DNA from: Clostridium sp. MCC353
Lineage (GTDB): Bacteria; Bacillota; Clostridia; Lachnospirales; Lachnospiraceae
Direction of reading: 5' to 3'
Length of the DNA stretch: 64,000 nucleotides
Assembly: GCF_018785315.1 (NCBI RefSeq)
Contig: NZ_WQPN01000134.1
Coordinates: forward strand, 78,810-142,809
Positions 23,420 to 32,064 of this stretch are shown here, piece by piece. The first letter of the stretch is position 1. The number at the start of each line of letters is the position of its first letter. The position numbers and the translations under genes are program-made. The notes under the pieces were generated by a model, which saw nothing but the letters and a program-made list of their open reading frames with translations, made no database searches and was not told the DNA's origin.

Positions 23420-25789
23420 ATGGACAGACAGTTTGAAAAACGTTTAGAGGAATCCATGTGGATACACGTTCCGCTGACTGTGGATGAGAGCAAATCCATA
23501 GAGCACAGAAACAGCAGGAAGAAGATTTTAAACGACGTCAGGGTGTGGGATGAGCAGAGCATGGAACCCTGGACATTTGACGGAGAAGGACATGCTGAAA
23601 TTTCACCGGAAGGCACCCTGGTGCTGACCACCGGTTCCAGGGCGGATCACTGGCCTGAGAATGAGGTGAGGGCCGTGGACGCTGCTAATGGATATTACGC
23701 CACCTTCGGCTCCTATATCGCAAAGCTGAATGTGAAGGATATGGACATGTCCAGGGGAAACCGGATTTGGTTCCAGGTAAAACCCATGTGTCCGGGACTT
23801 CACAACCCCATCATCCGGGCCGGCTTCGTGAACAACGGGATCGAGAAGATACCGGACGCCTATTCCAGAGAGGGATTTAACGCCATCAATCTGAAGAATT
23901 ACCAGTGGAACATCTGTATCTGGGAGATCGATTCCATCGCCCATGATAAGATCGAAGAGCTGTCCTTCAATGTGCACCGGTACGGACAGGAGCTGAGCGG
24001 GGGAGAAGAGCTGCGGTTTGAGCTGAGGGATATCCGCTTCCAGGAGGCGGAATATGTCAACGTGGTTCACGGCTGGCAGTGCAGGGAGGAAACAGCAGTA
24101 TTTTCCACGGCCGGATATTTTAAAGAAGGTGTGAAAACCGCTGTGGCCAATACAAAACAAACGGAATTTGAGGTGGTGGACGCGGACAGCGGGCAGAGCG
24201 TATATCGCGGGCCCATAGAGCGCAGGATCGCCAGATATGGGGAGTTCGGGGTGATGGATTTCACGGAGGTGAAAGAGGACGGAGTGTATTTCCTGCGGTT
24301 TGGGGATTATGAGAGCGAGGAATTCCCGATTTCCGATACGGCCATGGATGAAGTGGTATGGAAGCTGGTCAACTTCCTGTTCGGAGAGCGCTGCGGTTAC
24401 CCGGTGCCCCAGAAACACGGAACCTGCCATGGCGACGTGTATGCAGAGCACAATGGACTGAAGCTGGCCTATCAGGGAGGATGGCACGATGCGGCCGACG
24501 TATCCCAGCAGACTATACAGACGGCGGAAGTGACCCACTCCATCCTGGAGACCGCCCAGGCGGTTAAGGGCAGAAATCCCATGCTGTACAGAAGGTTGAT
24601 GGAAGAGGCCAACTGGGGCCTGGACTTCGTGCTCCGGATGCGCTTTGGAGACGGCTACCGGGCTACCGGGGCGACGATCCGCCGCTGGACCGACGGCATG
24701 CTGGGCAATATGGACGACTGTGAAGCCAGAGTGCACAACCGTTCCTTCGACAATTTTGTGATGTCTGGTCTGGAAGCCTATGCGGGAATGGCATTTGCTA
24801 AAGAAGACCAGGCCCTGGCCTGGAAATGTAAGGATGCGGCCAGGCAGGACTACGGCTTTGCCCTGGAGCGGTTCCGTCTGGTGGGGATGGAGGAACCGTA
24901 TCTGAAGGAACACACAGCATCCGCCAGCCTGTCCCAGTATTACGCGGCGGCCGGATGGGCGGCGGCCCAGATCTACCAGGCGACAAGAGATCCGGAATAC
25001 ATCCCTCTCATCGCGGAGTTTATTAATAAAATGGCCGCATGCCAGGAGACGGACAATGAAAAGCTGTCCATTCACGGATTCTTCTACCGGGATGAGAGCA
25101 AAAAGGCCATCGTGCATTTCTCCCACCAGAGCCGCGACCAGATCTTCGTGCAGGCGCTTTGTGAGGCGTTAAAGGCTCTGCCGGACCATCCGGACAGGGA
25201 AAAATGGGAAGCCGCAGCCAGGTTGTATGGAGACTATCTGCTGGCATTGACAGAATATACGGCGCCTTACGGGATGGTTCCGGCCGGAATTTTCTCCGAA
25301 ACAGAGGCGGATGACGTGGAGACCTTCCAGCTGATCCATCCGAAGGTGGATTACGACAGGGAGAGGATCAACTATATCGAGCAGTTAAAACAGGGGGTTC
25401 CTTTAGGAAATGGATATTACCTGAAATGTTTCCCTGTCTGGTTTTCCTACCGCGGCAATTCGGCCCTTCACCTTTCTATGGGTAAAGCGGCCTCCCTGCT
25501 GGGAGCTTATTTCAAGGATGAGAGGCTGACCCAGGTGGCAAGAGAGCAGCTGTACTGGACCGTGGGCAAGAACCCGTTCGGCCAGTCCATCATCTATGGA
25601 GCGGGCAGCAGTTACGGGCAGCAGTACACCGCGCTTTTAGGTGAGACCGTAGGAGAAATCCCTGTGGGAATCCAGACAAGAGCCAATGAAGACCTCCCCT
25701 ATTGGCCGCAGGCTAATATCGCGACCTACAGGGAGGTGTGGACCACTCCGGTGGGCCGCTGGCTGTGGATTGCGGCAGATCTTCTGTAA
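23420..25789 (+). CDS. Glycoside hydrolase family 9 protein
   Basis: 789 residues, no signal peptide, so probably cytoplasmic. About 1-205 is an uncharacterised beta-rich region, 210-305 a CelD_N Ig-like domain (TAGYFKEGVKTAV), 310-785 the GH9 (alpha/alpha)6 barrel. Landmarks: GGWHDAADV near residue 349 (usual DAGD, with the two Asp kept), NPFGQSIIYGAG, and YREVW near 770, whose Glu fits the catalytic acid. GH9 enzymes cut beta-glucans, but cytoplasmic members also act as exo-glucosaminidases or on xyloglucan or HexN oligomers, which would fit the SIS and kinase genes next to it. The ATG at 23420 follows AGAGAGGG; an upstream TTG overlaps the RidA gene. Confidence 0.85.
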   Translation: MDRQFEKRLEESMWIHVPLTVDESKSIEHRNSRKKILNDVRVWDEQSMEPWTFDGEGHAEISPEGTLVLTTGSRADHWPENEVRAVDAANGYYATFGSYIAKLNVKDMDMSRGNRIWFQVKPMCPGLHNPIIRAGFVNNGIEKIPDAYSREGFNAINLKNYQWNICIWEIDSIAHDKIEELSFNVHRYGQELSGGEELRFELRDIRFQEAEYVNVVHGWQCREETAVFSTAGYFKEGVKTAVANTKQTEFEVVDADSGQSVYRGPIERRIARYGEFGVMDFTEVKEDGVYFLRFGDYESEEFPISDTAMDEVVWKLVNFLFGERCGYPVPQKHGTCHGDVYAEHNGLKLAYQGGWHDAADVSQQTIQTAEVTHSILETAQAVKGRNPMLYRRLMEEANWGLDFVLRMRFGDGYRATGATIRRWTDGMLGNMDDCEARVHNRSFDNFVMSGLEAYAGMAFAKEDQALAWKCKDAARQDYGFALERFRLVGMEEPYLKEHTASASLSQYYAAAGWAAAQIYQATRDPEYIPLIAEFINKMAACQETDNEKLSIHGFFYRDESKKAIVHFSHQSRDQIFVQALCEALKALPDHPDREKWEAAARLYGDYLLALTEYTAPYGMVPAGIFSETEADDVETFQLIHPKVDYDRERINYIEQLKQGVPLGNGYYLKCFPVWFSYRGNSALHLSMGKAASLLGAYFKDERLTQVAREQLYWTVGKNPFGQSIIYGAGSSYGQQYTALLGETVGEIPVGIQTRANEDLPYWPQANIATYREVWTTPVGRWLWIAADLL

Positions 25790-25835
25790 AATAGCGGACA
25801 GACAGAGGCTGAATGATTTGAAATGGAGGAATAAT

Positions 25836-26906
25836 ATGGCGGAAAAGATGAAGCAGTACATAGAGGAACAGCCCGGGGTGTGGGCTGGGATATTAGAGGA
25901 AAGGGAGGCCCTGACCGGGCCTTTCCTTGAGAGGATGAAGGGTAGAAGGGCATCGCGGATCGTGCTGCTGGGATCGGGAAGTTCCATGAACGCGTCACTG
26001 GCGGCAAAAGAACTGTTTGAAGAGCTGCTGGGTGTGGAGACCAGGGTTTTGATGCCCACCCGTATGGGGCATTGGTTTTCTGAGCCGGAAGATACGCTGG
26101 TGATCGCCGTGTCCCAGTCGGGCAGGAGCACGTCCACCATGTATGCGGTGAGGGACCTTCAGGCGAAGGGGTATGAGGTGACGGCCATGACTTCGGACGG
26201 GGACTCCCCGCTGGCAAAAGCCTGTGACGGGCATATCCTGATCGGCTGCGGTCAGGAGAGCGTGGGTCCGAAGACAAAGGGCATGACGGCCACTGTTCTC
26301 ACCCTGTATGTAACGGCCATGGGGCTGGCAAAGCTGTGGGGGGAAAAAACAGAAGCGGAACTGGACGTTTACGTGGACAATCTGAAGCTGTCCTTCGCTT
26401 ATGCGTCTGAAAATACGGAAAAATGTTATGAATTCTGTGGACGGCATGTGACAAAAATGGCCTCCTACCCTCATTTTACCTGGGTATCGGACGGAGAAGG
26501 ATATGCAGTGGGTATGGAGAGCGCCCTGAAGGTGCTGGAAACCCTGTATGTGCCGGCCTTTTGTTATGAATTTGAAGAATATCTCCATGGAGTGAACAAT
26601 ACCATCGGGCAGGGAGAGTGCTATTTCTGGATTCCCTCCACCGATGAAAATGCGGACCGCATGGCGCGGCTGCGGCGGTTCTGCGGGGAAAAGGGCTGCG
26701 ACGGTTATCTGATAACCTCTAAAAGCCTGACGGAAACGGATGAAAAGACGCTCTGCCTGAAGGGCAGCGGCATGTGGTATACCCAGCCGTTTGAAACCAT
26801 GATATTTGCGCAGGTGTTGTCGGCGGTGGGATCGGAGGAGAAGAGGATCGACTGCGACAAGCCGAAATTCCCGGAATTCTATCAGTTTATGAATACGAAG
26901 CTGTAA
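25836..26906 (+). CDS. Double-SIS sugar isomerase/deglycase-like protein
   Basis: 356 residues with two SIS domains (about 30-165 and 205-345). The first has the phosphosugar signature GSGSSMNAS and SQSGRSTSTM. This layout is shared by the GlmS isomerase half, AgaS and the fructosamine-6-phosphate deglycases FrlB/GfrF. The substrate should be a phosphorylated amino sugar or Amadori product, perhaps made by the kinase encoded next. The ATG at 25836 follows ATGGAGGAATA; an earlier in-frame start overlaps the GH9 gene and is unlikely. Confidence 0.85.
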   Translation: MAEKMKQYIEEQPGVWAGILEEREALTGPFLERMKGRRASRIVLLGSGSSMNASLAAKELFEELLGVETRVLMPTRMGHWFSEPEDTLVIAVSQSGRSTSTMYAVRDLQAKGYEVTAMTSDGDSPLAKACDGHILIGCGQESVGPKTKGMTATVLTLYVTAMGLAKLWGEKTEAELDVYVDNLKLSFAYASENTEKCYEFCGRHVTKMASYPHFTWVSDGEGYAVGMESALKVLETLYVPAFCYEFEEYLHGVNNTIGQGECYFWIPSTDENADRMARLRRFCGEKGCDGYLITSKSLTETDEKTLCLKGSGMWYTQPFETMIFAQVLSAVGSEEKRIDCDKPKFPEFYQFMNTKL

Positions 26907-26977
26907 AGGGACGGCAAATATGATTCTGACGGCCAGTCCGTCCGACTGGGCGGAATGCTTCGTCATGGAGGAGAAAT

Positions 26978-27913
26978 ATGAGAGATCGGATGCGCTATTG
27001 GATTGGAATGGATATTGGCGGCACCACGGCCAGAATGGGAATACGGCTGGAAGGCCGGACGGAGATCATGAACTTTTCAGGCACGGGCTGCACCCTCAAT
27101 TCCAACAGCTATGAAACCTGCAGGGAGCGCTACCGGGATATTACCTGGAAGGGGCTGCGCTCCATGGGGCTGGAGGTGAAGGACTGCGCCGGGATCTGCG
27201 TGGCCGCCAGCGGCATCGATAATCCGGCGATGAAACAACAGTGCAGGGGCCTGTTTCTGGAGCTGGGATTTTCAAAGGACAGGCTGCTTGTGATCAACGA
27301 CTGCGAGGTGCTGCTTCATCTGAAAAAAGAGCCGGGAGCGGTGCTTCTGGCCGGTACTGGTTCCATCGCCATGGCCAGGCACAGGGACGGAACCATAGTC
27401 CGCAGAGGCGGCTGGGGCAACCTGCTGAGCGATGAGGGCAGCGCCTTTGATATTGGTGTGGAGGTGCTGCGGGCCGCCGTTAACCATCTGGACGGGCGGC
27501 TGCCGTGCCCAGCTCTCTATTCCCTCTTTTATGAGGCCATTCCCATACGGGAGCCGCTGGCATTGAACGCATATCTTCTGAAGAACTGTGCCAACAAGGC
27601 GGAAGTGGCCAGGCTGGCGCCTTTGGTGGAGGCTGCGGCCGGAGAGGGGGACGTGGCGGCCCTGGATATCATCGAGAGGACGTCCGGGAAGCTCTGCAGT
27701 CTTCTGGAGAGCGCGCTGGCTCAGAGCGGGGAGACGGTAAAAGCCATGAAGGAATTGGGAATACCTGTGGTTTTCTGGGGCAGCGTCATGGTGAAAAATG
27801 AGAGGATACGGGAACGAACGGGCCAACTGCTAAGGTCAGGCCTGGGCCTGGACTTCACCACCTCACAGACGACTGCGCTGGAATATGCGGTGGAAGCTGC
27901 AAAGCTGCTGTAG
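26978..27913 (+). CDS. BadF/BcrA-type ATPase, probable N-acetylhexosamine kinase
   Basis: 311 residues of the ASKHA fold: phosphate-1 loop GMDIGGTTARMGI, AASGIDNP, ND in VINDCEV, phosphate-2 LLAGTGSIAMA, GWGNLLSDEGSAF and a late GSVMVKN. The layout matches GlcNAc kinases of the BadF/BcrA family (bacterial and human NAGK) rather than ROK kinases. It probably phosphorylates an imported amino sugar for the upstream SIS protein. GGAGG precedes the ATG. Confidence 0.85.
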   Translation: MRDRMRYWIGMDIGGTTARMGIRLEGRTEIMNFSGTGCTLNSNSYETCRERYRDITWKGLRSMGLEVKDCAGICVAASGIDNPAMKQQCRGLFLELGFSKDRLLVINDCEVLLHLKKEPGAVLLAGTGSIAMARHRDGTIVRRGGWGNLLSDEGSAFDIGVEVLRAAVNHLDGRLPCPALYSLFYEAIPIREPLALNAYLLKNCANKAEVARLAPLVEAAAGEGDVAALDIIERTSGKLCSLLESALAQSGETVKAMKELGIPVVFWGSVMVKNERIRERTGQLLRSGLGLDFTTSQTTALEYAVEAAKLL

Positions 27914-27971
27914 GGAAGTTTGATTAAATGTCGTGATATGGAAAAACGACCGTATGAGAAAGGATAATAAT

Positions 27972-29081
27972 ATGAGAAAGATCGTGGATGGACACAGCCA
28001 TTTACATGGCGGTTATACGGGATTGGAAGCATTTTACAGGGATACGGAGGAGCTGATGGAACGCACAGGCTGTTCCCAGTTCGTGGTGGCCAGTGTGCCG
28101 CAGTGGAATCCGGAATATATCTCCCAGAATCCCCTCACCATGCTGTTTAAGATGAGAAATCCGAAGAAAGTTTTTGCCTACGCCGGTTTCGACTATTATA
28201 CGCCGGAGGGCATCTGCCCCAAGGACTTCACCGGTCAGGTGAAGCGGTATATGGAGATGGGATATGACGGCATAAAAATGATCGAGATGAAACCTATGAT
28301 CCACAGGGATTTAGGGAAGTCATGGATCAGCAAGCCGTGTTATGAGGAGATGTTCTCCTATCTGGAGGAAAAGCAGATTCCGCTGCTGATGCATGTGAAC
28401 GACCCGGAGACCTTCTGGAGTGCTGACACCTGCCCTGATTTTGCGCTTCAGAAGGGGTGGCTGTACGACGACGGAACCTATGCGGAGAAGGAGGAGATCT
28501 ATCAGGATACCCACAAGGTTCTGGCCGCTCACCCCAGGCTTCAGGTGGTGCTCCCTCATTTTTATTTCCTTTCAGATGATATCGGGCGGTCAAAAGAGGT
28601 GATGGAACGGTTCCCCAATGTCAGGTTCGATCTGACTCCGGGAGTTGAGATGTATGAGAACTTCACGAAAATCCCGGATCAATGGCATGATTTCTTCATC
28701 AAATACGCGGACCGGATTCTATTTGGCACGGATAACGGGGGCCTGAGCGGAGACGGCATGACTCCGATGAAGGAGAAGATTGAATATGCGGAGCAAAATG
28801 TGAAGAATATCCGCCATTTTCTGGAGACTACCGACGATTTTGAAGGATACGGTTTTCCGATCAAGGGAATCGGGCTTCCCGATGAGGTTCTTGAGAAGAT
28901 ATACCATACGAATTTTGAAAAAATGACGGGCATGGAGCCTGTGGATGTGCAAGTGGACCAGGTGCTGGAATATACGGAGGAGCTGGTGGAGCTCTACCGC
29001 AGAGGGAACAGGATGAAGTATCACGAGATATCGTATCCGCTGCTGCTGGAAGTCTATGAGGGCCTGAAAAAATACAGATAG
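27972..29081 (+). CDS. Amidohydrolase 2 family TIM-barrel protein
   Basis: 369 residues. HxH near the start (VDGHSHLHGG), a metal or catalytic His in VLPHFYFLSDD, and the late Asp motif ILFGTDNGGLSGDG place it in the amidohydrolase-2 (metal-dependent TIM-barrel) superfamily of hydrolases, decarboxylases and lactonases. The substrate is unknown; in this operon a lactone or amide from amino sugar or D-amino acid breakdown is possible. The ATG at 27972 has AAAGGAT upstream and begins at the metal motif as usual; upstream in-frame starts give a nonconserved tail. Confidence 0.8.
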   Translation: MRKIVDGHSHLHGGYTGLEAFYRDTEELMERTGCSQFVVASVPQWNPEYISQNPLTMLFKMRNPKKVFAYAGFDYYTPEGICPKDFTGQVKRYMEMGYDGIKMIEMKPMIHRDLGKSWISKPCYEEMFSYLEEKQIPLLMHVNDPETFWSADTCPDFALQKGWLYDDGTYAEKEEIYQDTHKVLAAHPRLQVVLPHFYFLSDDIGRSKEVMERFPNVRFDLTPGVEMYENFTKIPDQWHDFFIKYADRILFGTDNGGLSGDGMTPMKEKIEYAEQNVKNIRHFLETTDDFEGYGFPIKGIGLPDEVLEKIYHTNFEKMTGMEPVDVQVDQVLEYTEELVELYRRGNRMKYHEISYPLLLEVYEGLKKYR

Positions 29082-29096
29082 GCGATGAGGAAGAAG

Positions 29097-29843
29097 ATGG
29101 AAGAGAAGAGGATATTGTTTTTAGGGGAGAGCTATACGGGAACCTTCACCTATGTCCGCGGCGCAGATTATGTGACCCTGCCCGCCTATTCTGATGGGAA
29201 GGGGGCCGGGTTCTGCAGCATGCTCAGACAGGGCGGATTTTCCGTAACCCACATGATGACCCACGATGTGGTGGAACATTTTCCTGTGACCATGGAAGAG
29301 ATGAAGGAATACGATGCGGTAATTTTAAGCGATGTGGGCAGCAACACCATGCTGAAAAACCCATCTACAGGAGTGCGGGTTAACCGCTTAAAGCTCCTTC
29401 GCGATTATGTGTACCAGGGAGGCGGCCTTTTGATGTGCGGCGGTTATTTCAGCTTTTCCGGCATCGGCAACACAGCCAGATACGGCATGACCCCTCTGGC
29501 TGAGGTCCTGCCTGTGGAGATGCTAAACTGGGACGACCGCATGGAATGCCCGGAAGGCGTGCGCCCGCAGGTTCTTTTAAAGGATCACCCCACCGTAGAG
29601 GGCCTGCCCGCAGACGGATGGCCGATCCTCTGCGGCTACAACAAAGTAATGCCGAAACCAGGCGCGGATGTGATCGCATCCTTTGGAAATGATCCTTTTC
29701 TGGCGGCCATGGGCTTCGGAAAAGGGCGGGCCTATGCGTTCACCTCCGACTGCACGCCCAATTGGGCTTCGGAGGAGTTTCTGAGCTGGGAAGGGTATGC
29801 GCGGCTGTTTACAAACATTGCGGAATGGATCTGTGGAAGGTAA
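29097..29843 (+). CDS. GATase1-like (DUF1355-type) protein
   Basis: About 248 residues with the class I glutamine-amidotransferase-like fold: RILFLGESYTG at the start, AVILSDVGSNTML, a YVYQGGGLLMCGG turn where the nucleophile elbow lies, and a late FTSDCTPNW stretch. Members of this PF07090-type family sit beside sugar and amidohydrolase genes; their reaction is unknown. The canonical GATase catalytic triad is not clearly visible. The ATG at 29097 is preceded by GAGGAAG; an ATG at 29085 is possible. It is the last gene of the operon. Confidence 0.7.
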   Translation: MEEKRILFLGESYTGTFTYVRGADYVTLPAYSDGKGAGFCSMLRQGGFSVTHMMTHDVVEHFPVTMEEMKEYDAVILSDVGSNTMLKNPSTGVRVNRLKLLRDYVYQGGGLLMCGGYFSFSGIGNTARYGMTPLAEVLPVEMLNWDDRMECPEGVRPQVLLKDHPTVEGLPADGWPILCGYNKVMPKPGADVIASFGNDPFLAAMGFGKGRAYAFTSDCTPNWASEEFLSWEGYARLFTNIAEWICGR

Positions 29844-29964
29844 AAGAGATTGAATGTTCCCCGCATATGAAGCCGGTCCGAAGACATTCCAATTTGAGGA
29901 TTTATTTTTACTGGTATGTCGATAGAGATGGAAACGGGGAAAAAGTATTGAGAGATAGAAAATA

Positions 29965-30012
29965 GGGTTGCCGCAAAATGAATTTGACATTCATTCTGCG
30001 ACAACCCCTTTT
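29965..30012. terminator. Bidirectional terminator between convergent operons
   Basis: GGGTTG at 29965-29970 pairs with CAACCC at 30002-30007; inner CGCA/TGCG and AATGAAT/ATTCATT arms extend the stem around TTGAC. T-runs follow on the plus side (CTTTTCC). It lies between the forward operon end (29843) and the reverse lyase gene end (30016). Confidence 0.8.
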
Positions 30013-30015
30013 CCT

Positions 30016-31899
30016 TTAACCGTCTGCCCGTATCCTCAATTCCACCTTCCCCCCCATAAAAGTTACCAAACACCTGTAAATCTCATGTTTCCAGGCTGAC
30101 CGCAATCTCTGGTCTTCAATGGGAATGCTCTGAATTTCAACTCCACATTCTCCTGTGATCCGGCATTCTCCCAGACTGCCCACTAAAAGAACCTTCGAAC
30201 CGGCATCCCAAACCGGTTTCTCATAGGTCATCAATGACAGGACGGCCGGCGACAGAGAACCGTCATAGGAATCCGTGATCACAATCTCTTTTTCCTTGTA
30301 AAGTTCCGCTTTGCGGATATAGGATTTGATCCGTTTATCCGGGTACGCATCCGCAATATCCATGGTGATAAAACTGTAATCTTTACCTAAAAGATAAGCC
30401 ACGTCTTTGGCCTTATAATCCGCCCCGTTCATTTCCATCGCCCCGATCCCGCCGCAAAAATCCGCTGTGTATGCGTAGGGCGCAGCTTCCAGGTCGGAGA
30501 GGCTGCATCCTGAAAATGTGGGCAGGTTATGATACTGTGACTGCATGGTCCATATTTCATAACGCCGGGGCGAAAATGTTTTTCCAGTATAGCTTTCAAC
30601 GCCGATATCTATGAATAAGGGCTTCCCATCCTTATAAACGGTAAAGCTGCCTGTGTCATTGTGGTTGTGGCTGTCGTCATTGCCTCCGGCTTTTACGGCA
30701 AGGCAGAAGCGGCTGTCTCTGGAGATAAAAAGGCCGGTGCTTTCATAATACAGGTCCCCGTGGGGGATTGGAGGATTTTTGCCATATGTGATCATTTTTT
30801 CATGACAGGCCAGGGTTTGGAGGCGGTAAAACAGGTTGTGCTCCCTGGTGAGAAGCGGGTCGTCGCTTTTTTGGTAGTCAGAGGCGGCCAGTTCCATCAA
30901 ATCTGAATTTCGGGTTCTCAGGCCGAACAGGAATTCCCTTGCATTGCATCTTCCGGCCACCGGGGAGCAGTCGGAAAAATTAACATAATAAATATCATCA
31001 ATATGCACATTTACAATATATGCGGCGATATTCTTGATTTTATTATTTTCATACAGAGAAGCGAAGGCATTGCCCGTTATCCCGTTTAGCACCTCCATGC
31101 AGTTGAACAGGCACAGCCCGGCGTGTCGGTAATATTGGGCGCCCTCGTCGCAGCAGCCGTCCTCCCCGTATTCCTCCAGAAAATAATCGATGCTCCGGCA
31201 TGCTTTGGCCAATATGGCCTCCTCCTTTTTTCCATTCCCGTCCGTATTCCGCGTAAATGCGGCCAGCAGCACGTTCTGGGTACACCAGACCGTCCAGTTA
31301 TTCAGCGGTTCCCTGCCGTTTCCCATCCACCAGAAATGTTCCGTCAGATAGGGGGTGAAGATTCTGGTTTCCAGATTGTGGTCAATCATCTTTGAGATGG
31401 CAGGGCTTATGGACGCGAATGCTTCTCTTAACAGAAACTCGGCCAGGGCCAGCACCGCGCCTGTTTCCGCGCAAAACAGGTCGATGACCGGACGTGTCAC
31501 ATCGGGAAGGGGAAGCTGAGGGGTATCCCGGATGTAGGAATTGTGTGCGGGAAGCTGCCAGCCGCTTTCCCCGCAGATGGCGAAAACCCCGTTTATGATA
31601 TCGTCCATGAAACGGCCTTTGTTTTCCACGCATTCGGCCAGCACCAGGGAATTTAAGGCCGTGCGGCGGTCGAAGAGCTTGGTTTCATAGTTTACGCGGT
31701 TTCCATTTCTTGAAAACTCCATATAATCCCCGGCAGTGAGAACCGGATAGCTGTAGTTCAAATATAATTCCCCGTCTTTTATGAGTCGCTGTTTTAAAGA
31801 ATTGTCCAAATGATTCCAAAAATCCCGGTCCTGGACAGGAGAGGATGGGCGAAAGAGAGACAAGGGGGCGGTCAATTGTTCTGCGATTTCTGTAAACAT
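30016..31899 (-). CDS. Heparinase II/III family polysaccharide lyase-like protein
   Basis: 627 residues, no signal peptide. An (alpha/alpha) toroid N-terminal half (LNNWTVWCTQNVLLAA; DEGAQYYRHAG, with a candidate catalytic Tyr) and a C-terminal beta-sandwich with DDSHNHNDTGSFTVY, the His/Asn-rich site of this superfamily. Such enzymes open uronic-acid-containing oligosaccharides by beta-elimination. It lies on the reverse strand beside the regulator pair and opposite the GH88/lyase/glucuronidase operon, so it should act on the same glycan. GGAG precedes the ATG. The PL family number cannot be set by eye. Confidence 0.82.
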   Translation of the reverse strand: MFTEIAEQLTAPLSLFRPSSPVQDRDFWNHLDNSLKQRLIKDGELYLNYSYPVLTAGDYMEFSRNGNRVNYETKLFDRRTALNSLVLAECVENKGRFMDDIINGVFAICGESGWQLPAHNSYIRDTPQLPLPDVTRPVIDLFCAETGAVLALAEFLLREAFASISPAISKMIDHNLETRIFTPYLTEHFWWMGNGREPLNNWTVWCTQNVLLAAFTRNTDGNGKKEEAILAKACRSIDYFLEEYGEDGCCDEGAQYYRHAGLCLFNCMEVLNGITGNAFASLYENNKIKNIAAYIVNVHIDDIYYVNFSDCSPVAGRCNAREFLFGLRTRNSDLMELAASDYQKSDDPLLTREHNLFYRLQTLACHEKMITYGKNPPIPHGDLYYESTGLFISRDSRFCLAVKAGGNDDSHNHNDTGSFTVYKDGKPLFIDIGVESYTGKTFSPRRYEIWTMQSQYHNLPTFSGCSLSDLEAAPYAYTADFCGGIGAMEMNGADYKAKDVAYLLGKDYSFITMDIADAYPDKRIKSYIRKAELYKEKEIVITDSYDGSLSPAVLSLMTYEKPVWDAGSKVLLVGSLGECRITGECGVEIQSIPIEDQRLRSAWKHEIYRCLVTFMGGKVELRIRADG

Positions 31900-31927
31900 G
31901 GTTATCTGCTCCTTTTATACGGCATAA

Positions 31928-31975
31928 AAATACCGCTGATCTGTACTTTAATTTAATACCAGATCAGCGGTATTT
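31928..31975 (-). terminator. 16-bp perfect dyad after the regulator operon
   Basis: AAATACCGCTGATCTG (31928-31943) and CAGATCAGCGGTATTT (31960-31975). On the reverse strand it is followed by TTTTTATG and ends the sensor-regulator transcript. Because it lies only 29 bp upstream of the lyase start, it could also act as an attenuator or operator for that gene. Confidence 0.75.
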
Positions 31976-32064
31976 ACAATGAAATATTTACAGATATAGA
32001 TGCAATTTTTCACTGAATTTTTATGCCAGCCCCCTGTTTTTCCAGCCAGGGGCGCCTTGCGCCG

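Noticed and set aside
23603-25126. Reverse-strand open frame of 507 codons inside the GH9 gene
   Set aside because: The forward frame has GH9 motifs throughout; the reverse frame has no domain or start signal and reflects codon bias.
25995-26966. Reverse-strand open frame of 323 codons inside the SIS gene
   Set aside because: Antisense shadow of a protein with intact SIS motifs; composition is noncoding-like.
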